Assembly: GCA_049522565.1 (NCBI GenBank)
Contig: JBEKNT010000449.1
Location: 1-5,374, forward strand
Direction of reading: 5' to 3'
DNA: 5,374 nucleotides
From: JASHVB01 sp049522565
GTDB lineage: Bacteria > Pseudomonadota > Alphaproteobacteria > Acetobacterales > Acetobacteraceae
Notes under the pieces: generated by a model
What the model saw: only the letters and a program-made list of their open reading frames with translations
What the model was told of the DNA's origin: nothing
The model's database searches: none
In this document: in pieces, positions 1-5,374 of the stretch
How the letters are laid out: the number at the start of each line of letters is the position of its first letter
Position numbering within the stretch: position 1 is the stretch's first letter
Position numbers and translations under genes: made by a program

Positions 1-5
1 CCCAA

Positions 6-28
6 CCCCCTCCCACAAGGGGAGGGGG
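6..28. repeat. GC-rich perfect palindrome (9-bp stem) downstream of pyrB
   Basis: Bases 6-14 (CCCCCTCCC) are perfectly complementary to 20-28 (GGGAGGGGG), leaving a 5-base loop (ACAAG). The palindrome starts 34 bases past the pyrB stop in the direction of pyrB transcription. It could therefore stop or protect the 3' end of the pyrB message, but the distal side reads TTGGG rather than a U-tract, so it is not a textbook Rho-independent terminator. Palindromes of this CCCTCCC/GGGAGGG kind with a short loop are often dispersed intergenic repeats in GC-rich Alphaproteobacteria, and that is my preferred reading. The element touches the window edge, so its full extent is unknown. Confidence 0.55.
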
Positions 29-62
29 AGTATTCATCTTCTTCACCACGCCTGGGTGCCGC

Positions 63-998
63 TCAGTCATTGCGGCCGTGCCGCCGGGCCAGCGTGTCCA
101 GCACCGCCATGCGCACCGCGACCCCCATCTCGACTTGCTCGCGGATCAGGCTGCGGTCCGGGTCGTCCGCCACCGCGCTGTCGATCTCCACGCCGCGGTT
201 CATCGGCCCCGGATGCATCACCAGCGCGTCCGGCCGGGCATAGGCGAGCTTCTCGGCGTCCAGCCCGAAGAAGCGGAAGAACTCGCGCGCGCTGGGGACC
301 TGCCCGCCCTGCATGCGTTCCCGCTGCAACCGCAGCATCATGACGATGTCGGCGCCCGCCAGCCCGCTGCGCATGTCGTGGAACACTTCCACACCGAGCG
401 CCGTCACCTCGGCCGGCATCAGCGTCGGCGGGCCGATGACGCGCACGCGGCTGCCCATCGCTGTCAACAGATGGATGTTCGAGCGGGCCACCCGCGAGTG
501 CAGCACGTCGCCGCAAATCGCGACGGTCAGCCCCTCCAGCCGCCCCTTGCGCCGGCGGATGGTCAGCGCGTCGAGCAACGCCTGGGTGGGGTGCTCGTGC
601 GTGCCGTCGCCGGCGTTGATCACCGCGGCATCGACCTTCTGTGCCAGCAGGTTCGGCGCGCCGGACTGGCCGTGCCGCACCACCAGCAGGTCGCAATGCA
701 TGGCGTTCAGCGTTGACGCGGTGTCCAACAGGGTCTCGCCCTTGTTCACGGACGAGGTGGAGACCGACATGTTGATGACGTCGGCGCCGAGTCGCTTGCC
801 GGCGAGTTCGAAGCTGGTGCGGGTGCGGGTGGAGTCCTCGAAGAACAGGTTGATCAGCGTCTGGCCGCGCAGCACGTCGCGCTGCATCTTGCCGGAGCGG
901 TTGAGCAAGACGTAGCTCTCCGCCAGATCGAGCAGGTGCCCGATCTCGGGCGGGTGCAGGCCTTCGATCGCCAGGAGGTGTTTCTGCCGGTAGGACAC
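63..998 (-). CDS. pyrB: Aspartate carbamoyltransferase catalytic chain (PyrB)
   Basis: PyrB condenses carbamoyl phosphate with L-aspartate to give N-carbamoyl-L-aspartate, the committed step of cytosolic de novo pyrimidine synthesis. With the GTG at 998 the protein has 311 residues, the usual size. The carbamoyl-phosphate motif STRTR is at about 56-60. The loop Ser and Lys that reach the neighbouring active site are at about 82 and 86 (SSVNKGE), followed by VVRHGQSGAPN (Arg108), GDGTHEHPTQ (His136, Gln139), HSRVARS (Arg169), LRLQRER (Arg223, Gln225) and HPGPMNRG. All expected active-site residues appear intact. The HPGPMNRG form is typical of enzymes without a PyrI regulatory chain that partner with dihydroorotase; pyrC would be expected just outside the window. 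The start is uncertain. GTG 998 puts the conserved RQKHLL-IEGL segment at the N-terminus but has no Shine-Dalgarno. ATG codons at 1082 and 1079 would add 27-28 unconserved-looking residues, also without a clear ribosome site. The frame stays open to 1406. Confidence 0.95.
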   Translation of the reverse strand: MSYRQKHLLAIEGLHPPEIGHLLDLAESYVLLNRSGKMQRDVLRGQTLINLFFEDSTRTRTSFELAGKRLGADVINMSVSTSSVNKGETLLDTASTLNAMHCDLLVVRHGQSGAPNLLAQKVDAAVINAGDGTHEHPTQALLDALTIRRRKGRLEGLTVAICGDVLHSRVARSNIHLLTAMGSRVRVIGPPTLMPAEVTALGVEVFHDMRSGLAGADIVMMLRLQRERMQGGQVPSAREFFRFFGLDAEKLAYARPDALVMHPGPMNRGVEIDSAVADDPDRSLIREQVEMGVAVRMAVLDTLARRHGRND

Positions 999-1160
999 GC
1001 GCGTTGTTTGCGGGAAGTGGGTGGGGGCGTCAATCCGGGAGATCAGATGGCTCCCTGACCCTCGGCAGCCGCGATCCATCATGCGGTTGCGTGCACAAGG
1101 GATAGTCTTTCGTTCACCTCTCACCGGAACCGTCGCTGCTGTACCAAGCGGAGTTGTGCC
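999..1160. promoter_or_regulatory. Divergent spacer between pyrB and the small membrane protein gene
   Basis: This 162-base interval separates two divergently transcribed genes and must hold at least the pyrB promoter. It probably also holds the promoter of the rightward gene run. I see no convincing -35/-10 pair on either strand. The best leftward candidate is weak: TTCCGG, 16 bases, GACTAT, reading from about 1131 down to 1104. A small inverted repeat GGGAG/CTCCC lies at 1037-1041 and 1051-1055. The pyrB frame stays open through the whole interval, so part of it could be coding if pyrB starts at 1082. Confidence 0.4.
1150..1153 (+). promoter_or_regulatory. Ribosome binding site GGAG for the small membrane protein
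   Basis: GGAG sits 7 bases before the GTG at 1161. No comparable site precedes the in-frame ATG codons at 1170 or 1212, so this site favours the GTG start. Confidence 0.5.
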
Positions 1161-1400
1161 GTGCCCGACATGCCGGTTGAACCGACCAGCCCTGGCCGGT
1201 ATCCTGCCGACATGGAAAGCCGCGTTGCCGTGCTGGAACAGATCGCCCGGACTATGACCGCCAGCCTGGAGCGGATCGAGCGTGAACAGCGCTCCGACTT
1301 CCGCTGGCTGCTCGGCATCACGCTGGCTGGGTTTACAACTTCGCTGGGGATGTTCGGCGCCCTGCTCGGCGCGATGGCGCACGGCTTCCACTGGCTCTGA
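1161..1400 (+). CDS. Small single-pass membrane protein with short coiled coil (uncharacterised)
   Basis: This is a 79-residue protein of unknown function. Residues 1-17 are Pro-rich and polar. Residues 18-46 form a charged amphipathic helix with a/d-like spacing (Val22, Leu25, Met32, Leu36, Ile39), which suggests a short coiled coil. Residues 48-72 (from FRWLLGITLAGF) are one hydrophobic, Gly-rich membrane helix, and the tail is short (AHGFHWL). The plan of N-terminal coiled coil, one membrane helix and almost no tail resembles XhlA-like haemolysin/holin-associated proteins, but also many unnamed alphaproteobacterial proteins. No phage genes lie nearby, so a phage role is not supported. The GTG start is chosen for its GGAG; ATG 1212 would give 62 residues with both structural elements intact. 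The gene ends 29 bases before recO on the same strand, so cotranscription is plausible. Confidence 0.72.
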   Translation: MPDMPVEPTSPGRYPADMESRVAVLEQIARTMTASLERIEREQRSDFRWLLGITLAGFTTSLGMFGALLGAMAHGFHWL

Positions 1401-1429
1401 TCCCAATCACCGACCGGACGGACTGACCC

Positions 1430-2188
1430 ATGGACTGGGACGCGCCGGCGATCGTGCTGGACGCGCGGCCCTTTGGCGAGGGCGACGCGATCGCCACGGT
1501 CATGACCGAAGAACACGGCCTGCATCGCGGCCTCGCCCGCGGCGGCGGATCGCGCGCGCAGGCGGGGCTGTGGCAGCCCGGCAACCTGGCGCAAGTGCGC
1601 TGGGTGGCACGGCTGTCCGACCAGCTCGGCAGTTTCAGTGCCGAGATGATCCATCCCGGGGCCGCCTTCGTCATGGACGATCCGCTGGCCCTGGCGATGC
1701 TGTCCGCGGTATGCGCCGTGGCGGAGGGCGCGCTGCCGGAACGCGAGCCGCATCCTCGGGTGTTCCACGGCCTGGTGCACGTGGTTGCCCGTCTGCCGCA
1801 CGGCGCCGCCATGCTGAACGACCTGATCTTGTGGGAGGCGACGCTGCTGGCCGATCTCGGCTACGGCCTCGACCTGGCATCCTGTGCCGTGACCGGCGAA
1901 ACGATCGGCCTGGCCTACGTCTCCCCACGCACCGGCCGAGCGGTCACCGAAGCCGCCGCCGGCATCTGGAAGTCCCGTCTGCTGCGGCTGCCCGGCTTCC
2001 TGGCCGGCGGCAACACCGCCGAAGCGGCCGACTGGCGCGACGGGCTGGCGCTCACCGGTCACTTCCTGGCGCGCGACGCGTTCGGCGCGCAGCACCGGCC
2101 GCTCCCCCGGGCGCGGCAGATGCTATATGACCGCGTCGCCGCGCTGGCGAACGAATCGAGCACGACTGGGGGCAGCAATGCCGGATGA
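1430..2188 (+). CDS. recO: DNA repair/recombination mediator protein RecO
   Basis: RecO works with RecR in the RecF pathway to displace SSB and load RecA on gapped single-stranded DNA in the cytoplasm. The 252-residue length is normal. Residues 1-80 fit the N-terminal OB fold (AIVLDARPFGEGDAI, then an HG-HRG-ARGG-SR stretch and the QPGNL-QVRW strand). Residues 80-150 form the helical domain, ending in the diagnostic LNDLILWEATLLADLGYGLDL (129-149). CAVTGE and LAYVSPRTGRAV (152-172) mark the region that is a four-Cys zinc site in some RecO proteins. Only Cys152 remains here, so zinc binding is unlikely, as in many proteobacterial homologues. The ATG at 1430 is preceded by a weak purine-rich GGACGGA at 1416-1422. 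The stop overlaps the parC start by 11 bases. The usual neighbour era is not present upstream in this window. Confidence 0.95.
   Translation: MDWDAPAIVLDARPFGEGDAIATVMTEEHGLHRGLARGGGSRAQAGLWQPGNLAQVRWVARLSDQLGSFSAEMIHPGAAFVMDDPLALAMLSAVCAVAEGALPEREPHPRVFHGLVHVVARLPHGAAMLNDLILWEATLLADLGYGLDLASCAVTGETIGLAYVSPRTGRAVTEAAAGIWKSRLLRLPGFLAGGNTAEAADWRDGLALTGHFLARDAFGAQHRPLPRARQMLYDRVAALANESSTTGGSNAG
2168..2172 (+). promoter_or_regulatory. Ribosome binding site for parC inside the recO 3' end
   Basis: A GGGGG run lies 5 bases before the ATG at 2178, within the last codons of recO. It favours ATG 2178 over the in-frame upstream ATG at 2127. The 2127 start would add 17 residues (ASPRWRTNRARLGAA-like) unlike a ParC N-terminus and would bury the start deeper in recO. 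Confidence 0.6.
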
Positions 2189-4394
2189 CACGACCGGACA
2201 TATCGAGGACACGCAGCTCAGGGACGCGCTGTCGGAGCGCTACCTGGCCTATGCGCTGTCCACCATCATGTCGCGCTCGCTGCCGGATGTACGCGACGGG
2301 CTGAAGCCGGTGCACCGGCGGCTGATCTACGCGATGCAGTTGCTGCGGCTGGATCCGGGCGCCGGTTTCAAGAAATGCGCGCGCGTCGTCGGCGACGTCA
2401 TGGGAAAATTCCATCCGCACGGCGATGCCTCGATCTACGACGCCATGGTGCGCATGGCACAGGAGTTTGCCGCGCGCTATCCGCTGGTCGAAGGCCAGGG
2501 CAATTTCGGCAACGTGGACGGCGATAACCCCGCCGCGATGCGGTACACCGAAGCGCGGCTGACCGAGGTCGCGGCCGCGATGCTGGCCGGCATCGGCGAG
2601 GACACGGTCGATTTCCGCCCCACCTATGACGGCGAAGAAACCGAGCCTGTCGTGCTGCCGGGCGCCTTCCCCAACCTGCTGGCGAATGGCGCGGCCGGTA
2701 TCGCGGTCGGCATGGCGACCTCCATCCCGCCGCACAACGCGGGCGAAATCTGCGCCGCGGCAATTCATTTGATCCGTCATCCCCAGGCCACCGTCGCCGA
2801 TCTGCTGCGGCACATGCCCGGCCCGGATTTTCCCACCGGCGGCGTGCTGGCGGAGGACTCTGCCGCCATCCTGTCGGCGTACGAAACCGGCCGCGGCGGC
2901 TTCCGTCTGCGCGCGAAATGGGAGGTGGAGCGGGGAAAACACGGCACCTGGAACATCGTCGTCACGCAGATCCCCTACCAGGTGCAGAAAGCCAGGTTGA
3001 TCGAACAGATCGCGCAACTGCTGGAAGAAAAAAAGCTGCCGCTGCTGGGCGACGTGCGCGACGAGAGCGACGACAAGATCCGCCTGGTGCTGGAACCGCG
3101 CACCCGCGGCGTCGAACCGGAAGTGCTGATGGAGACGGTGTTCCGCGCCACCGCGCTGGAAACGCGCTTCCCGCTCAACATGAACGTGCTGGACGCCACC
3201 CGCACGCCGCGCGTGATGTCGCTGGCGGAAGTGCTGCGCGCCTGGCTCGATCACCGGCACGAGGTGCTGGTCCGCCGCAGCAACCATCGTCTGGCGGCCA
3301 TCGATCGGCGCATCGAAGTGCTGGACGGCTATCTGCTGGTCTATCTCAACCTCGACGAGGTGATCCGCATCATCCGTCATGAGGACGAACCGAAGCCGGC
3401 GCTGATGCAGCGCTTCGAGCTGACCGACACGCAGGCCGACGCGATCCTCAACATGCGGCTGCGCGCCTTGCGCCGGCTGGAGGAAATGGAACTCAAAAAG
3501 GAACACCGCGCCCTGACGAAGGAGCGCAAGGAGATCGCCGCGCTGCTGAAAGACCCCGCGCTGCGCTGGACCCGCATCACCGAGGAACTCGAGGCCACGC
3601 GGGCGAAATTTGGATCCGGTGCGCTGGGCGACCGGCGCACCGAACTGGGTGCCGCGCCGCTCGTGGTGGACGTGGCGAGCGAGGCGCTGGTGGAGCGCGA
3701 GGCGATCACCGTCATCCTGTCCGACAAGGGCTGGGTGCGCGCGGTGCGCGGCGTGGTCGCCGATCCGGCCGAGTTGAAATTCAAGGAAGGCGACAAGCTG
3801 AAGCGGCTGCTGCCGTGTTTCACCACCGATCGGCTGACGCTGTTCGCCACCAACGGCCGTGCCTACACACTGAAAGCCGGCGACCTGCCGCGCGGCCGTG
3901 GCGACGGCCAGCCGGTGCGATTGCTCGCCGAACTCAGCAACGAGGACGACGTCGTCGCGCTGTTCGTCGCGACCGAGGGCGCGAAATACCTGGTGGCATC
4001 CAGCACCGGCCGAGGCTTCGTCGTGGCCGGCGCGGAGCTTGCGGCGGAAAAGCGTACCGGCCGGCAGATTCTCAATCTGAAGCCGGGCGAGGAGGCCGCG
4101 CTCTGCGCGCTGGCCGAGGGCGATCACGTTGCGGTGATCGGATCCAATCGCAAGCTGCTGGTCTTCCCGCTCGACCAGATACCGGAACTTACGCGTGGCG
4201 CCGGCGTGATCCTGCAGCGCTACAAGGAAGGCGGCATGGCGGACGCCAAGGTGTTCCGGCTTGCCGAAGGCCTCACCTGGAAACTCGGCGACAAGATTCG
4301 CACCGAGAGCAATCTGCGCGACTGGCTGGGCGAGCGCGCGCAGGCGGGACGCATGCCGCCCGCGGGCTTCCCGAGGTCGGGGCGTTTCGGCTAA
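2178..4394 (+). CDS. parC: DNA topoisomerase IV subunit A (ParC)
   Basis: ParC is the DNA-cleaving subunit of the ParC2ParE2 type II topoisomerase that unlinks daughter chromosomes using ATP hydrolysed by ParE. The 738-residue length fits ParC (E. coli 752) rather than the longer alphaproteobacterial GyrA. The winged-helix/tower core covers roughly 1-480: YALSTIMSRSLPDVRDGLKP at the N-terminus, KFHPHGD at 77-83, and AAMRYTEARL holding catalytic Tyr123 after Arg122. Then come LLANGAAGIAVGMAT and IPPHN. A Lys/Glu-rich coiled-coil stretch lies near 433-458. The C-terminal beta-pinwheel starts around 500 and shows only a degenerate GyrA-box-like segment (PRGRGDGQ, 571-578), as expected for ParC. 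The protein ends GFPRSGRFG. The quinolone-determining positions read Ala84 and Asp88, where E. coli has Ser80 and Glu84. The gene is probably translationally coupled to recO. An in-frame A_AAA_AAG heptamer occurs at 3029-3035. parE is not in the window. Confidence 0.97.
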   Translation: MPDDTTGHIEDTQLRDALSERYLAYALSTIMSRSLPDVRDGLKPVHRRLIYAMQLLRLDPGAGFKKCARVVGDVMGKFHPHGDASIYDAMVRMAQEFAARYPLVEGQGNFGNVDGDNPAAMRYTEARLTEVAAAMLAGIGEDTVDFRPTYDGEETEPVVLPGAFPNLLANGAAGIAVGMATSIPPHNAGEICAAAIHLIRHPQATVADLLRHMPGPDFPTGGVLAEDSAAILSAYETGRGGFRLRAKWEVERGKHGTWNIVVTQIPYQVQKARLIEQIAQLLEEKKLPLLGDVRDESDDKIRLVLEPRTRGVEPEVLMETVFRATALETRFPLNMNVLDATRTPRVMSLAEVLRAWLDHRHEVLVRRSNHRLAAIDRRIEVLDGYLLVYLNLDEVIRIIRHEDEPKPALMQRFELTDTQADAILNMRLRALRRLEEMELKKEHRALTKERKEIAALLKDPALRWTRITEELEATRAKFGSGALGDRRTELGAAPLVVDVASEALVEREAITVILSDKGWVRAVRGVVADPAELKFKEGDKLKRLLPCFTTDRLTLFATNGRAYTLKAGDLPRGRGDGQPVRLLAELSNEDDVVALFVATEGAKYLVASSTGRGFVVAGAELAAEKRTGRQILNLKPGEEAALCALAEGDHVAVIGSNRKLLVFPLDQIPELTRGAGVILQRYKEGGMADAKVFRLAEGLTWKLGDKIRTESNLRDWLGERAQAGRMPPAGFPRSGRFG

Positions 4395-4416
4395 ACCTTC
4401 GGCCGGCCGCACTGAA

Positions 4417-4439
4417 GCGCGGCTGATGGCCAGCCGCGC
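4417..4439 (+). terminator. Perfect 9-bp stem-loop after parC (terminator-like, no U-tract)
   Basis: GCGCGGCTG (4417-4425) pairs perfectly with CAGCCGCGC (4431-4439) around the 5-base loop ATGGC. It begins 22 bases after the parC stop, which is the right place for a transcript end. The following bases (CTACGCTG) are not a U-tract, so intrinsic termination would be inefficient. It may instead act as a 3' stabilising hairpin or assist Rho. Confidence 0.5.
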
Positions 4440-4472
4440 CTACGCTGTACGCCGATCCAAAAAAACGCCCGA

Positions 4473-4478
4473 GGGGAG
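4473..4478 (+). promoter_or_regulatory. Ribosome binding site GGGGAG of the substrate-binding protein gene
   Basis: This purine-rich site lies 9 bases before the ATG at 4488. Most of it (4474-4478) could pair with 4466-4470 in a weak stem, ACGCCC against GGGAGT with one mismatch and a 3-base loop. A run of seven A residues (4459-4465) precedes it and overlaps the first base of that stem. Confidence 0.55.
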
Positions 4479-4487
4479 TCTCCGTTC

Positions 4488-5374
4488 ATGCGTCTGTCAC
4501 GCCGCAACCTGCTCACCAGTGCCGCCGCGCTGTCCGCCGCGCCGGTTATCCGTGCGCGAGCCCAATCGAAACCGCCGATCAGCGTCGGCGTGCTGACCGA
4601 TCTGTCCGGCACCTATCGCGACAACACCGGACCGACCTCCGTCGCCTGCGCGCAGCAGGCGATCGCCGAGTTCGGATCGTCGCATGGCTTCGAGGTGGAG
4701 TTCCGCTCGGCGGACCACCAGAACAAGCCGGATGTGGCCGCATCCATCGCGCGCCAGTGGTTCGATGGCGGGGTCGATGCGATCATCGACGTTCCGACAT
4801 CCTCGGTGGCGCTCGCCGTGTCGCAGGTGGCGAAAGAGAAGGACAAGATTCTGCTCGATGCCAGCGCGGCCGCGATGGAGGTCACCGCGGATCAGTGCGG
4901 CCCCAACACCATCGTCTGGAGTTTCGACACTTACGAGAAGGCGCACTCCACCGGTGGCGCGTTGGTGAAGCAGGGCAAGAAGGTCTGGACCTTCGTCACC
5001 GCGGATTACGTGTTCGGCCACTCGCTGGAGGAACAGACCGCCAATGTGGTCAAGGCGATGGGTGGGCAGGTCAAGGGCGCGGCCCGCTACCCGTTTCCGG
5101 AGACCACCGACTTCTCGGCGTTCCTCCAGCAGGCAATGGCGAGCGGCGCGCAGGTGCTGGGCCTGGCCAATGCCGGCAGTGATACCGTGAACTGCGTGAA
5201 GCAGGCGAACGAGTTCGGCCTGAACAAGCAGATGACGATCGCGCCGCTGATCATGTTCCTGCAGGACGTGCATTCGATCGGCCTTCAAACCGCGCAGGGC
5301 CTGATCACCAGCGAAACGTTCTATTGGAACATGAACGATCGCACCCGCGCCTTCACCAAGCGCGTGCTGCCCCG
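4488..5374 (+). CDS. ABC transporter periplasmic substrate-binding protein, branched-chain amino acid/amide type (3' partial)
   Basis: The frame runs open from ATG 4488 to the window edge, giving 295 complete codons. Relatives usually have about 390-410 residues, so roughly the last quarter is missing. The N-terminus MRLSRRNLLTSAAALSAAP carries a twin-arginine pair (Arg5-Arg6 in SRRNLL), a hydrophobic core and a likely cleavage site after Ala25 (ARA|Q), which suggests Tat export to the periplasm. The mature protein opens with ISVGVLTDLSGTYRD, typical of type I Leu/Ile/Val-binding folds, and continues with FRSADHQNKPD, a DVPTSSVAL segment and TADYVFGHSLEEQ at the start of the second lobe. Such proteins capture amino acids, amides or related small molecules and deliver them to LivHMGF-like permeases. 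The ligand cannot be named from this sequence. The gene follows a hairpin and has its own ribosome site, so it is probably independent of parC. Permease and ATPase genes may lie downstream. Confidence 0.9.
   Translation, partial: MRLSRRNLLTSAAALSAAPVIRARAQSKPPISVGVLTDLSGTYRDNTGPTSVACAQQAIAEFGSSHGFEVEFRSADHQNKPDVAASIARQWFDGGVDAIIDVPTSSVALAVSQVAKEKDKILLDASAAAMEVTADQCGPNTIVWSFDTYEKAHSTGGALVKQGKKVWTFVTADYVFGHSLEEQTANVVKAMGGQVKGAARYPFPETTDFSAFLQQAMASGAQVLGLANAGSDTVNCVKQANEFGLNKQMTIAPLIMFLQDVHSIGLQTAQGLITSETFYWNMNDRTRAFTKRVLP

Noticed and set aside
78..716. Open plus-strand frames opposite pyrB
   Set aside because: The minus strand encodes an intact PyrB with all its active-site motifs. The plus-strand products are His/Arg/Ala-rich antisense artefacts.
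1121..2095. Open minus-strand frame (324 codons) opposite recO and the small membrane protein
   Set aside because: Low-complexity Gln/His/Arg/Gly composition opposite a clear recO. No family motif is visible.
2127..2177. Upstream in-frame ATG as the parC start
   Set aside because: It would add 17 Arg/Ala-rich residues that do not look like a ParC N-terminus, and no good ribosome site precedes it, whereas ATG 2178 has GGGGG at a suitable distance.
2178..4394. Identity as gyrA rather than parC
   Set aside because: The length of 738 residues, the degenerate GyrA-box-like segment and the GFPRSGRFG ending fit ParC. A GyrA would be longer, with a clear QRRGGKG-type box.
2052..4412. Very long open frame on the minus strand (786 codons) opposite parC
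   Set aside because: It lies almost wholly opposite a convincing parC gene, and its product is rich in Gln, His, Arg and Asp with no recognisable domain. Strong GC third-position bias on the coding strand commonly removes stops from this antisense frame.
4497..5288. Open minus-strand frame (263 codons) opposite the substrate-binding protein
   Set aside because: The plus strand has a signal peptide, a ribosome site and a recognisable binding-protein fold. The minus-strand product has no motif.
1..5374. CRISPR array, tRNA/rRNA, insertion sequence or defence/toxin-antitoxin system
   Set aside because: No spaced direct repeats, RNA-gene signatures, transposase motifs or terminal inverted repeats were seen. 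Every sizeable interval is accounted for by housekeeping or transport genes.

Overview
The window looks like ordinary chromosomal DNA from a GC-rich alphaproteobacterium. The most likely placement is Rhodospirillales, close to Acetobacteraceae. This is inferred from the strong G/C third-position bias, the character of the PyrB and ParC sequences, and a RecO-ParC gene pair; I recognised these by eye and ran no search.

Layout: a GC-rich palindrome lies at the left edge (6-28). pyrB (aspartate carbamoyltransferase) follows on the minus strand (63-998). A short divergent spacer (999-1160) separates it from a plus-strand run of three genes. These are a 79-residue single-pass membrane protein with a short coiled coil (1161-1400), recO (1430-2188) and parC (2178-4394), with recO and parC overlapping by 11 bases. 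A 93-base gap holds a perfect 9-bp stem-loop and a 7-A run. After it comes a periplasmic substrate-binding protein gene of the branched-chain amino acid/amide ABC type (4488 to the window end), cut off at its 3' end. No interval above 300 bases lacks a gene.

How the genes relate: PyrB makes carbamoyl-aspartate for pyrimidine synthesis and is transcribed away from the rest. RecO (recombination mediator) and ParC (topoisomerase IV A subunit) are both chromosome-maintenance proteins and are probably cotranscribed and translationally coupled. The small membrane protein sits 29 bases ahead of recO and may share the transcript. The substrate-binding protein has its own ribosome binding site after a hairpin, so it is probably a separate unit whose transporter partners lie beyond the window.

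I found no CRISPR array, tRNA, rRNA, transposase or phage gene, and nothing that amounts to a new biological system. The points most worth a second look are the alanine at the quinolone-contact serine position of ParC, a canonical A_AAA_AAG slippery heptamer in frame inside parC, the uncharacterised small membrane protein, and the two hairpins.
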